Below are positions 1 through 5,049 of a stretch of DNA of 7,955 nt, one piece after another; position 1 is the stretch's first letter; every line of letters begins with the position of its first letter. Both the position numbers and the translations under genes were made by a program. The notes under the pieces were generated by a model that was given only the letters and a program-made list of their open reading frames with translations, searched no databases and was not told the origin of the DNA. This stretch comes from Phycisphaerae bacterium (GTDB taxonomy: Bacteria > Planctomycetota > Phycisphaerae > Sedimentisphaerales > SM23-30). The stretch spans positions 1 to 7,955 of the forward strand of contig JAIPFO010000170.1 of assembly GCA_021736565.1 (NCBI GenBank), in the 5' to 3' direction.

Positions 1-522
1 ACTGCCGGGCAGGGCGCGATCTTTCCAGGGAAACTGTATGCCGGGCGGGAGGTTGTGGCGGTTCGGATTTACTGGGATATCGTTGTCGCCGAGGGGTATG
101 ACGCTGCGGAGATCATAGCCAACATGCATCTGCCGATCCTGTCTGATCCTGAGCATTTAGTAAAAATTCCCCTTGACGGGACTGTTCTGGGATGGTCCGG
201 TTCCGGGACTTTTAGTTATCATGAGGTGACTGACAAATATAACTTTAAGTTTGGCCCGGAGTGGACCGGGTATGACTGGTGGTTTACCGGCCCGTGGGAC
301 CCTTCGGACCCTCTCGTTGAGATGTGGCCGCTGGATGCGGTGGAAGTATTACCGAGCAGCCATATTGAAATTGACTACCTCATTCCGTGCCGCTATACTT
401 TGCCCGGTGACGTTGACAAGGATTGTAAGGTTGACCTTGTGGACTTTGCGCTGTTGGCTGCGAGTTGGCTGGCGGATTGTGTTATTAATCCTGGCGACCC
501 GGCGTGTATTCCAAGAGAATAA
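1..522 (+). CDS. C-terminal part of a secreted protein with a dockerin-type EF-hand tail (5' truncated by window edge)
   Basis: The frame is open from the first base of the window, so the GTG at 55 is probably not the true start and this is the last ~173 residues of a longer protein. Most of the visible part is hydrophobic and aromatic-rich (for example EWTGYDWWF, encoded near 259-285), consistent with a beta-rich extracellular domain that I cannot assign to a family. Near the C-terminus lies GDVDKDCKVDLVD, an EF-hand loop with Asp at loop positions 1, 3, 5, 9 and 12 but Cys where Gly is usual, followed by FALLAASWLADC and a short Pro/Cys tail. This is one dockerin-type repeat. Classical cellulosomal dockerins have two, whereas a single copy ending this way is typical of secreted Phycisphaerae proteins. 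No terminator follows; the next gene starts 51 bp downstream and may be co-transcribed. Confidence 0.85.
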   Translation, partial: TAGQGAIFPGKLYAGREVVAVRIYWDIVVAEGYDAAEIIANMHLPILSDPEHLVKIPLDGTVLGWSGSGTFSYHEVTDKYNFKFGPEWTGYDWWFTGPWDPSDPLVEMWPLDAVEVLPSSHIEIDYLIPCRYTLPGDVDKDCKVDLVDFALLAASWLADCVINPGDPACIPRE

Positions 523-573
523 CTCTACACTATACCAAACTATTTTACTCCCTTACAAAAACGGAGACCTAAG

Positions 574-1110
574 ATGAAAAGAAGAATAATGTCTATTGCA
601 TTGGCTGTTTGCCTGGCGACTGCCGCGGCCATTTACGCCGGTGACGGCTTTGCGATGAAGTGCCAACCCCAGCCAAAGGAAACCCCCACGGCCGGGGCGT
701 CCAAAACGCTCTGTGTGAAATGCCAGGCCGCAGAAAAAGCCACCAAGACAAAGAAAGCCTCACAACCCTGCGGGTATGAATCGAATGTGACATTCGGAGG
801 GGGGATGTTCTTTGAGCAGTTGACCGGGTATTGCCGGCCCTGTAAAAAGTTCGTTTATGTCAGTTGGACCCGTGAGAATATTCCTACTGATCTGAAAAAG
901 CAGATGAAGATCAAGGACCGCCCCAAACCCAAACCGTTGGGCGAGGTCTGGGACTCCAAGACCGGCGAAGTTATAGCCATCCACGCCTGCCCCACCTGTA
1001 AGGGCCCGTTCATGGAAATTAAAAAAGTCGACGACTTAAAGTTCTGCCCGGCCTGCAATCATTCCCATTTCGCCATCGATAAGAGCAAGCCGATGATCGC
1101 TATAGACTGA
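574..1110 (+). CDS. Exported small protein with four CxxC motifs, unknown function
   Basis: 178 residues. The start at 574 is supported by GGAG at 563-566, 7 nt upstream. Residues 1-22 form a signal peptide: basic MKRR, a hydrophobic core, and a likely cleavage after Ala22 (YA|GD). The mature part is Lys/Pro/Thr-rich to about residue 65, then more structured. Cys pairs lie at 47/50, 87/90, 139/142 and 158/161, with single Cys at 30 and 66. The last two pairs (CPTC and CPAC, 15 residues between them) look like a zinc-ribbon; the 87/90 pair (CRPC) may belong to a second site with 47/50 or 66. Exported zinc ribbons are unusual, so metal binding, haem binding (no CxxCH is present) or disulphides all remain possible. 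I do not recognise the family. It ends 8 bp before the convergent deoxynucleoside kinase gene. Confidence 0.85.
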   Translation: MKRRIMSIALAVCLATAAAIYAGDGFAMKCQPQPKETPTAGASKTLCVKCQAAEKATKTKKASQPCGYESNVTFGGGMFFEQLTGYCRPCKKFVYVSWTRENIPTDLKKQMKIKDRPKPKPLGEVWDSKTGEVIAIHACPTCKGPFMEIKKVDDLKFCPACNHSHFAIDKSKPMIAID

Positions 1111-1118
1111 CGCCGGCA

Positions 1119-1739
1119 TTAATGTTGACTTTTGATGCAACCGTCAACAACCGCCCGAATATTCTCTTTTTGGAGAAGATCGACCTTTGCGCAATCGATT
1201 CGTATCACCTTGCAATCATTAAATCCGGCAAAAAAATCCTCATACGAGCCCGCCAGCTGTTTCAGCCAGGCCGGTCGGATTTTCGCTTCATAGTGCCGTC
1301 CCCGCCCGGCGATTCGCTTCATGCAGTTTTCTATGGTGTCGTGCAGGTAGATGACCACCTCGGGCTTTGCCAGGTGTGGGGTAATGGACCGTTCGATCTG
1401 GTCATAGATGGTCATTTGACTCTTATCGAGATTCATTTGGGCGAAGATGCGGTTCTTTTGGAATATGTAGTCGCAGACCACTGTGGGGAAAGCGTTTACC
1501 GCTTTTTTGTCCAGCTGGCAGGCGCGACTGAGCAGGAAGAAGAGTTCCGAGGGGAGGGCCGCGTCTTTATCGCCGGCGAATTGCCGGACCAGGAAGGGGT
1601 TTTTTCCATACTCCTCATGGACCAGGTGGCCCTCCAGCAGGGGGGCGATATTCCGTGCCAGGGTGGTTTTTCCTACTCCGATCAGTCCGGCAATGGCGAT
1701 CAATCGGGATTCGTTGGGTAATCCGATCGGTTCGGTCAT
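1119..1739 (-). CDS. Deoxynucleoside kinase (deoxyguanosine/deoxyadenosine kinase type)
   Basis: 206 residues, the usual length for bacterial dNK/Dgk-type kinases, which phosphorylate deoxynucleosides to 5'-monophosphates for dNTP salvage in the cytoplasm. Visible motifs: P-loop GLIGVGKTT at residues 18-26; EEYGKNPFL at 42-50, the family's substrate-site Glu plus NPFL; CDYIFQKNRIFA at 89-100, matching the DY(I/L)FxK segment of bacterial dGK/dAK; and GRGRHYE at 145-151, the Arg-rich lid. The start codon sits inside an ATGA overlap with the folK stop, so the two are translationally coupled. folK next to such a kinase is a recurring arrangement in several phyla. Substrate preference cannot be read from the sequence. 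The last ~8 codons coincide with a copy of the interspersed repeat at 1125-1147. Confidence 0.93.
   Translation of the reverse strand: MTEPIGLPNESRLIAIAGLIGVGKTTLARNIAPLLEGHLVHEEYGKNPFLVRQFAGDKDAALPSELFFLLSRACQLDKKAVNAFPTVVCDYIFQKNRIFAQMNLDKSQMTIYDQIERSITPHLAKPEVVIYLHDTIENCMKRIAGRGRHYEAKIRPAWLKQLAGSYEDFFAGFNDCKVIRIDCAKVDLLQKENIRAVVDGCIKSQH
1125..1147 (+). repeat. Copy 1 of interspersed TTGACTTTTGA element
   Basis: 23 bp that match the copy at 7198-7220 in 20 positions (mismatches at element positions 1, 12 and 19) and the copy at 5587-5603 in 16 of 17. Unlike the others it lies inside a coding region: read on the opposite strand it makes up the last residues of the deoxynucleoside kinase. 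It contains TTGAC and GTCAA as inverted ends 13 bp apart. Confidence 0.7.
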
Positions 1740-2260
1740 AGACTCTCTGCTTTCTGCGTCTCGGCCAGAAGCTGGTCATGAATTTCAGTCATCGTCTGGT
1801 TCAGTTCCGGATGGATAACCTTCGGGGCAATTTCTACCATCGGAACCATTGTGAAAAGCCTTTTATGCATCAGCGGATGGGGGACCACGAGGTTTGGGTC
1901 ATTGATCTTGAGGATCTCGGCGCCGAACAGTAACAAGTCCAGGTCGATGGTTCGGGCCCCCCAGTGCTCGTGCCGAACGCGGTCCAAGCGGTTCTCTATC
2001 GATTGGAGTAAAAAGAGCAGATTTATCGCCGAGAGCGAACAGGTGATTTCCACGACCCCATTGAAATAATCGGCCTGGTTTTCGGGGCCGCCCATTGGTT
2101 GAGTCTCCATAATGGATGATACGGCCGTAATCTTTACGCCCGGCGACTCCCCCAGTAAGACCAGTGCTTTATTAATGTAAGCGCCACGGTTGCCCAGGTT
2201 GCTTCCTAATCCAATGTAGACGGTGGTGTCTTGCGTATTATTTGGGGTTGTTTTCTGCAT
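1736..2260 (-). CDS. folK: 2-amino-4-hydroxy-6-hydroxymethyldihydropteridine pyrophosphokinase (HPPK)
   Basis: 174 residues. HPPK transfers pyrophosphate from ATP to 6-hydroxymethyl-7,8-dihydropterin, the step before dihydropteroate synthase in folate synthesis. Diagnostic features: YIGLGSNLGNR at residues 15-25; the ETQPMGGPENQADYFNGVV segment at 51-69, including the conserved pterin-side FNG; HWGARTIDLDLLLFG at 98-112, the family signature with the two Mg-binding Asp at 105 and 107; and VVPHP just after. The protein is complete, with a short non-conserved N-terminal extension of about 12 residues. I see no Shine-Dalgarno sequence before ATG 2260; a 23-codon ORF that does have one ends 1 nt upstream (2262-2333), so coupled initiation is possible. 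The stop overlaps the kinase start by 4 bp (ATGA). Confidence 0.96.
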   Translation of the reverse strand: MQKTTPNNTQDTTVYIGLGSNLGNRGAYINKALVLLGESPGVKITAVSSIMETQPMGGPENQADYFNGVVEITCSLSAINLLFLLQSIENRLDRVRHEHWGARTIDLDLLLFGAEILKINDPNLVVPHPLMHKRLFTMVPMVEIAPKVIHPELNQTMTEIHDQLLAETQKAESL

Positions 2261-2261
2261 T

Positions 2262-2333
2262 TTAGGGGCTAATCTTAAAGACGAAGATCGATCTTGGTCG
2301 TTTTTGTTTGTTCAGGCATAGTACCATTTCCAT
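2262..2333 (-). CDS. Possible 23-residue leader ORF upstream of folK
   Basis: On the minus strand an ATG at 2333 is preceded by AGGGGA (about 2341-2346) with 7 nt spacing, a much better ribosome site than folK itself has. The ORF runs 23 codons in a different frame and stops at 2262, leaving 1 nt before the folK ATG at 2260. The peptide is basic (KQKRPR) and hydrophobic at its end. Nothing identifies it as a known peptide. It may serve only to bring ribosomes to folK, or be chance. Confidence 0.25.
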   Translation of the reverse strand: MEMVLCLNKQKRPRSIFVFKISP

Positions 2334-2358
2334 GGCAGATTCCCCTGTCAAAGTCGAA

Positions 2359-2658
2359 TCAGGACACGAGAAGATCTTTCAGGATAACGATGAGTTCATT
2401 TTTTGTAATATTGGTTACCTGAACGATCTTTTTGGGGTCGTGCAGGCCGTTAACTATTGAAATGCTCGATTTTGAGATTCCCAGGGTTTTGGAGAAATAT
2501 TTGATGAGTTCCTTATTGGCCTTACCCTTTTCCGGGGCGGCGGCAATGGTCACTTTCAGCAATGATTGCCACTGGCCCGCTATCCGTGTGCGCGAACTGC
2601 CGGGGACCGCCTTGACACCAAAGGTAAGCCCATCACTAGTTTCAGTAATATCTATCAT
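2359..2658 (-). CDS. DUF167 / YggU family protein
   Basis: 99 residues, the normal size for the DUF167 (UPF0235) family of small alpha/beta proteins of unknown role. The family pattern is clear: VKAVPGSSRTRIAG at residues 15-28, LKVTIAAAPEKGKANKELI at 34-52 (family core APxxGKAN), then KTLGISKSSISIVNGLHDPKK, matching the usual 'LGV.KS.V.I..G....K' strand-turn. The start is supported by AAAGGG (minus strand, 2670-2665), 6 nt upstream of ATG 2658. It is probably the first gene of the minus-strand group with folK (98 bp away) and the deoxynucleoside kinase. Its function is unknown. Confidence 0.93.
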   Translation of the reverse strand: MIDITETSDGLTFGVKAVPGSSRTRIAGQWQSLLKVTIAAAPEKGKANKELIKYFSKTLGISKSSISIVNGLHDPKKIVQVTNITKNELIVILKDLLVS

Positions 2659-2672
2659 AGGATACCCTTTAT

Positions 2673-2701
2673 TTTATACCGTCTAATCTGAAGCGGGGCA
2701 A
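2673..2701 (-). promoter_or_regulatory. Possible sigma70-type promoter for the DUF167 gene
   Basis: Reading the minus strand, TTGCCC (2701-2696), a 17-bp spacer and TATAAA (2678-2673). The predicted start, near 2666, would fall inside the ribosome site and leave almost no leader, which weakens the call. Confidence 0.3.
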
Positions 2702-2763
2702 TAAAAAAACATGGCCGCAATCTGACGTATGCGTCGCGGGTATTTTCGGAACCCATTTTTCGC

Positions 2764-2847
2764 ATGATAAAGGAGGATCTGGACGAAGTAAAAGGACATT
2801 TGGTGTGGAAGTCTCTGTTCTCGTCGGAGCCGCCGGCCAAAAAGTAA
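2764..2847 (+). CDS. Doubtful 27-residue ORF or gene remnant
   Basis: ATG to TAA, 27 codons, hydrophilic with an amphipathic look (starts MIKEDLDEVKGHLVW, ends PPAKK). The frame is open upstream to 2692, but no start codon with a ribosome site is present there. The AAAGGAGG at 2768-2775 lies inside the ORF and is not followed by a usable ATG. It could be a decayed gene end or chance; I do not recognise it. Confidence 0.15.
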   Translation: MIKEDLDEVKGHLVWKSLFSSEPPAKK

Positions 2848-2973
2848 AAAAAATATTTTTAATGTGAGAATTTTTTAATCCTGTTTTCTGCGATAAAAAA
2901 GGCGATATTTATGGTAAAAAAAGACTTTGGTGGCGGAAATCTTCGTTTTTGAAAAAAACTTATCGAATTATAC

Positions 2974-3002
2974 TTGCAATTGAAATGAAAACTGTGCAAA
3001 AT
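2974..3002 (+). promoter_or_regulatory. Possible promoter for the zinc-ribbon gene
   Basis: TTGCAA (2974-2979), 17 bp, CAAAAT (2997-3002). Each box matches the sigma70 consensus at four of six positions, in an AT-rich setting, with about 80 nt of leader before the gene. Weak by itself. Confidence 0.3.
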
Positions 3003-3015
3003 AGATGGGCTACGA

Positions 3016-3025
3016 ATGACGTCAT
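3016..3025. repeat. Perfect palindrome ATGACGTCAT
   Basis: 10-bp self-complementary site between the candidate promoter (2974-3002) and the zinc-ribbon gene start at 3088. A short perfect dyad here could be an operator, but no regulator is indicated. Confidence 0.35.
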
Positions 3026-3087
3026 GGAGTTTTTCGCTATGATTTTACAATACTAAATATGTTCACGACTAAGATTAGGAGATAAGT

Positions 3088-3843
3088 ATGGGTCCGATTT
3101 TGAGTTCCCTCATTGACTTGCAGCTGGTAGAGTATGAAGTACGCAAGACCAAGGAGAGGCTTAAGAAATCAAAAAGAGCCATCCTTAAGAAAGAACATAG
3201 TATTAAGCAGCATGAAGGGGCATTGAACGCCAAGAAGGAAGAGATTAAGCTCTCGAAAGTTCAATATGACACCTTGGATGTTGACATTAAGTCTGATGAA
3301 GCGAACCTGGCAAAATTACGAGTTGGGCTTAATGCGGCTAAGAGCAACAAGGAATATAGTGCGGTTCTGACCCAGATCAATACGAATAAGGCCGATATGT
3401 CTAAACTTGAGGACCGGGCACTTGGTTTGATGACCCAGATCGACAACGACGAGACTGTCATCAAAGAACTAGAAGAGACTATTGCGAGTGAAAAAGAAGA
3501 ACTTCTGGCGATACAGACGGAGACGGATGTATTAGAAGAAGATATCATAGCGGAACTGGGGAGTAAGGAAGAAAGATACCAGAGTGCTTTGGAAAAAGTA
3601 AATTCCAAATATCGCGATATGTTTGTCCGTCTGGCGGAACGTTATGACGGTGAAGTTTTGGCCGAAGTCGCCCATGTCAACGGAAAACGCCATTCAGAAC
3701 AGTCGTGCGGCGGCTGCTTTATGAGTGTTCCGCTGGAGGCGGTCAACGCCCTGATGACTCGGGATGATGTCTTGACCTGTCCGAATTGTGGTCGCTTTCT
3801 GGTCATGGAAATGAAATCGAGTACCCAGAACGTGATCGGGTAG
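3088..3843 (+). CDS. CT398-like coiled-coil protein with C4 zinc ribbon (COG1579)
   Basis: 251 residues. The start at 3088 has AGGAG at 3077-3081, 6 nt upstream. Residues about 10-180 form a long antiparallel coiled-coil hairpin rich in Lys/Glu, with the family's conserved KSNKEYSAVLTQI (86-97) in its middle. The C-terminus is a zinc ribbon: Cys207-x2-Cys210, 20 residues, Cys231-x2-Cys234, with CPNCGRFLV as the typical end. Members (chlamydial CT398, Helicobacter HP0958/FlgZ) act as adaptors binding protein or nucleic acid; the role in this organism is unknown. It is followed by a strong terminator, then RNase HI and rnpB. From memory, the same three occur near each other in Actinobacteria, which suggests a link to RNA metabolism. 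Confidence 0.93.
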   Translation: MGPILSSLIDLQLVEYEVRKTKERLKKSKRAILKKEHSIKQHEGALNAKKEEIKLSKVQYDTLDVDIKSDEANLAKLRVGLNAAKSNKEYSAVLTQINTNKADMSKLEDRALGLMTQIDNDETVIKELEETIASEKEELLAIQTETDVLEEDIIAELGSKEERYQSALEKVNSKYRDMFVRLAERYDGEVLAEVAHVNGKRHSEQSCGGCFMSVPLEAVNALMTRDDVLTCPNCGRFLVMEMKSSTQNVIG

Positions 3844-3873
3844 TCTTTCACGAGGAGTGTCAAAGAATTAACA

Positions 3874-3907
3874 ACACGGAGAAGTTCGCTTTTTCGTGTA
3901 TTTTTTT
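3874..3907 (+). terminator. Strong Rho-independent terminator after the zinc-ribbon gene
   Basis: An 11-bp stem (3874-3884 with 3889-3899, including two G-U pairs) closed by a UUCG tetraloop at 3885-3888, followed by a run of seven T at 3901-3907. It lies 31 bp after the stop codon. This separates transcription of the zinc-ribbon gene from the RNase H gene. Confidence 0.92.
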
Positions 3908-3965
3908 GCGCAGTGGTGGGGTCCGCGTCCTAATGGATTTTTGGCCTTTTGTGGTACCTGGACGG

Positions 3966-3993
3966 TTGATCTGTACTGAGGGGGTATTATACT
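3966..3993 (+). promoter_or_regulatory. Likely promoter for the RNase H-cupin gene
   Basis: TTGATC (3966-3971), 16-bp spacer, TATACT (3988-3993, five of six to TATAAT). It lies just after the terminator, so a new promoter is expected here. It would give a leader of about 120 nt before ATG 4119. The -10 overlaps an inverted repeat (3987-4009). Confidence 0.45.
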
Positions 3994-4009
3994 GTCCGAT
4001 CGTGTATAA
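3987..4009. repeat. Inverted repeat TTATAC-N11-GTATAA over the -10 region
   Basis: Two perfect 6-bp arms, 3987-3992 and 4004-4009, spaced centre to centre by 17 bp. The left arm covers most of the candidate -10 box, the position expected for a repressor operator. No regulator gene is nearby. Confidence 0.35.
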
Positions 4010-4018
4010 CGTAAGGCT

Positions 4019-4135
4019 ATGAATTGCAAGGATTTAGAGGCTGTCAGGACGGGCAAATGCATCGGGGGATGGGTATGGCATTCGAAAAGACACATTTTAA
4101 CCTGGGAATCAATATTTTATGAAGTTAATTATTAA
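4019..4135 (+). CDS. Possible 38-codon upstream ORF overlapping the RNase H start
   Basis: ATG 4019 to TAA 4135, in a different frame from the RNase H gene and running 17 bp into it. TAAGG lies only 2 nt before the ATG, too close for a normal ribosome site. The peptide has two Cys and four Trp and no recognisable family. It could tune translation of the downstream gene, which also lacks a good ribosome site (GGGA at 4104-4107, 11 nt away), or be chance. Confidence 0.2.
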   Translation: MNCKDLEAVRTGKCIGGWVWHSKRHILTWESIFYEVNY

Positions 4136-4907
4136 GACAGACGGCGGCTCACGCGGCAACCCGGGCCCGGCAGCGGCGGGGATCTATATTACCGACGCCA
4201 ACGGGAAAAAGCTCTTTGCCGGCGGTTTTTACCTGGGGAATGCCACGAATAATGTGGCGGAATATACCGGTTTGCTTCGCGGCATGGAAATCGCGGGTGA
4301 ACTGGGCGGTACCGACCTGGAAATTCTCTGTGATAGCGAGCTGATCGTAAAGCAGGTCAACGGCCAATACAAAGTAAAAAATGCGAACCTCCGACCCTAT
4401 TATGAGCAGATCGTGAGTCTCAAAGATCGGTTCAAAAACGTAACGGTCCGTCATATCTACCGTAGTGACAATACCGAACCGGACGCACTGGTCAATAAAA
4501 GCCTGGACGTTAAAAAGGATATCGGCGGCATGTTGGGCGAGAGCGCGGGCGAGTCTGAAAGCCCGGTACCGCTTGGCCCGGCACCCCGTCATACGATCAT
4601 CAACCTTCGAGAAAAGGTGAAATTCGACGCTAGCGGCCGGTGCCATGAGATACTGGCCCAGACCGATTCGATAACCAGCAAAGTCATCGCCCTGCAACCG
4701 GGGCAATGCACTGAAATCCAATGCCGGGACGTTCTGTCGACCCTTACGGTCATGCGGGGCTCTGGGGATGTAAAAGTCGGCAGTGAAACGATTTCGCTAA
4801 AGGCGGGATTGTGGGTCCAGATCGATAAAACCGGGAGTATCACCCCGTTGATATTTAAAGCCGAATCGGGCGAACAACTGATTGTAATTCTATCCCATAT
4901 CGACTAA
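4119..4907 (+). CDS. RNase HI fused to a C-terminal cupin-like domain
   Basis: 262 residues. Residues 1-130 are a type I RNase H, which cuts the RNA strand of RNA-DNA hybrids. TDGGSRGNPGP (7-17) opens the fold, and the four catalytic acids are visible as Asp8, Glu48 (NVAEYTGLL), Asp72 (CDSELIVKQVNG) and Asp122 (NTEPDALVNKSLD). The short KVKNANL segment suggests the compact form without the E. coli basic protrusion. Residues 131-157 are a Gly/Ser/Pro-rich linker. Residues 158-262 have the strand pattern of a single cupin barrel (LQPGQC at 192-197, GSGDVKVGSETISLKAG at 214-230), but the histidines of the cupin metal site are absent. Actinobacterial relatives carry an acid phosphatase domain at this position instead. 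rnpB follows 142 bp downstream on the same strand. The RNase H call is near certain; cupin is by pattern only. Confidence 0.93.
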   Translation: MKLIIKTDGGSRGNPGPAAAGIYITDANGKKLFAGGFYLGNATNNVAEYTGLLRGMEIAGELGGTDLEILCDSELIVKQVNGQYKVKNANLRPYYEQIVSLKDRFKNVTVRHIYRSDNTEPDALVNKSLDVKKDIGGMLGESAGESESPVPLGPAPRHTIINLREKVKFDASGRCHEILAQTDSITSKVIALQPGQCTEIQCRDVLSTLTVMRGSGDVKVGSETISLKAGLWVQIDKTGSITPLIFKAESGEQLIVILSHID

Positions 4908-4908
4908 T

Positions 4909-5006
4909 ATTGACGCCAGGGCCCTATCCGGACGGATCGGGATTTGAGGTCCATTTTCCGAATTTTGAGGGGCGAGTTGAAACACAAATATTGACTTTTG
5001 AGGTGG
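4909..5006 (+). repeat. Spacer module A, upstream of rnpB
   Basis: In order: TTGACGCC (4910-4917), a GC-rich hairpin (4922-4941), TTTGAGG (4943-4949 and 4964-4970), then A-rich sequence and TTGACTTTTGAGGTGG (4991-5006). The spacer after rnpB (5441-5603) has the same order of parts. CTTTTGAGGTGG is identical at 4995-5006 and 5493-5504. Confidence 0.45.
4922..4941 (+). terminator. Hairpin after the RNase H gene, possible weak terminator
   Basis: CCCTATCC (4922-4929) pairs with GGATCGGG (4934-4941) with one T-C mismatch, around a GGAC loop. The sequence after it is only moderately T-rich, so termination would be inefficient at best. It may instead be part of the repeated spacer module described at 4909-5006. 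Confidence 0.35.
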
Positions 5007-5019
5007 TAATCACTAAGAT
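4991..5019 (+). promoter_or_regulatory. Likely rnpB promoter built on the TTGACTTTTGA element
   Basis: TTGACT (4991-4996, five of six), 17-bp spacer, TAAGAT (5014-5019, four of six). The predicted start, about 5026, is some 25 nt before the P1 helix of rnpB. The -35 is part of the interspersed element, so promoter and element cannot be separated by eye. Confidence 0.5.
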
Positions 5020-5049
5020 GTCCACCGTACAGCCCCGGCAATAAAAAAT

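Larger units (their letters stand above)
2659..3087. other. 429-bp divergent intergenic region, AT-rich in its second half
   Basis: The region separates the minus-strand DUF167 group from the plus-strand zinc-ribbon gene. From about 2841 to 3000 it is strongly A/T-rich with several A and T runs. It contains candidate promoters for both sides, one perfect 10-bp palindrome (3016-3025) and one short plus-strand ORF (2764-2847) with weak support. I see no RNA gene and no convincing terminator in it. Confidence 0.7.

Noticed and set aside
1122..1721. 199-codon plus-strand ORF opposite the deoxynucleoside kinase
   Set aside because: The minus strand encodes a clear kinase with P-loop, DYIFxK and lid motifs. 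The long antisense frame shows no family motif and no ribosome site, so it is a shadow.
2655..2840. 61-codon minus-strand ORF ending in an ATGA overlap with the DUF167 start
   Set aside because: The overlap looks operon-like, but the protein is rich in Ser/Arg/Phe with no recognisable pattern, and DUF167 has its own ribosome site and a candidate promoter inside this ORF.
3786..4022. 78-codon plus-strand ORF bridging the zinc-ribbon gene end and the following spacer
   Set aside because: It starts out of frame inside the zinc ribbon and runs through a strong terminator; no plausible start.
4149..4721. 190-codon minus-strand ORF opposite the RNase H gene
   Set aside because: Antisense to well-conserved RNase H sequence with all catalytic residues; no recognisable product.
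5018..5044. Eight-codon ORF just before rnpB
   Set aside because: No ribosome site, and its ATG overlaps the candidate -10 box; most likely chance.
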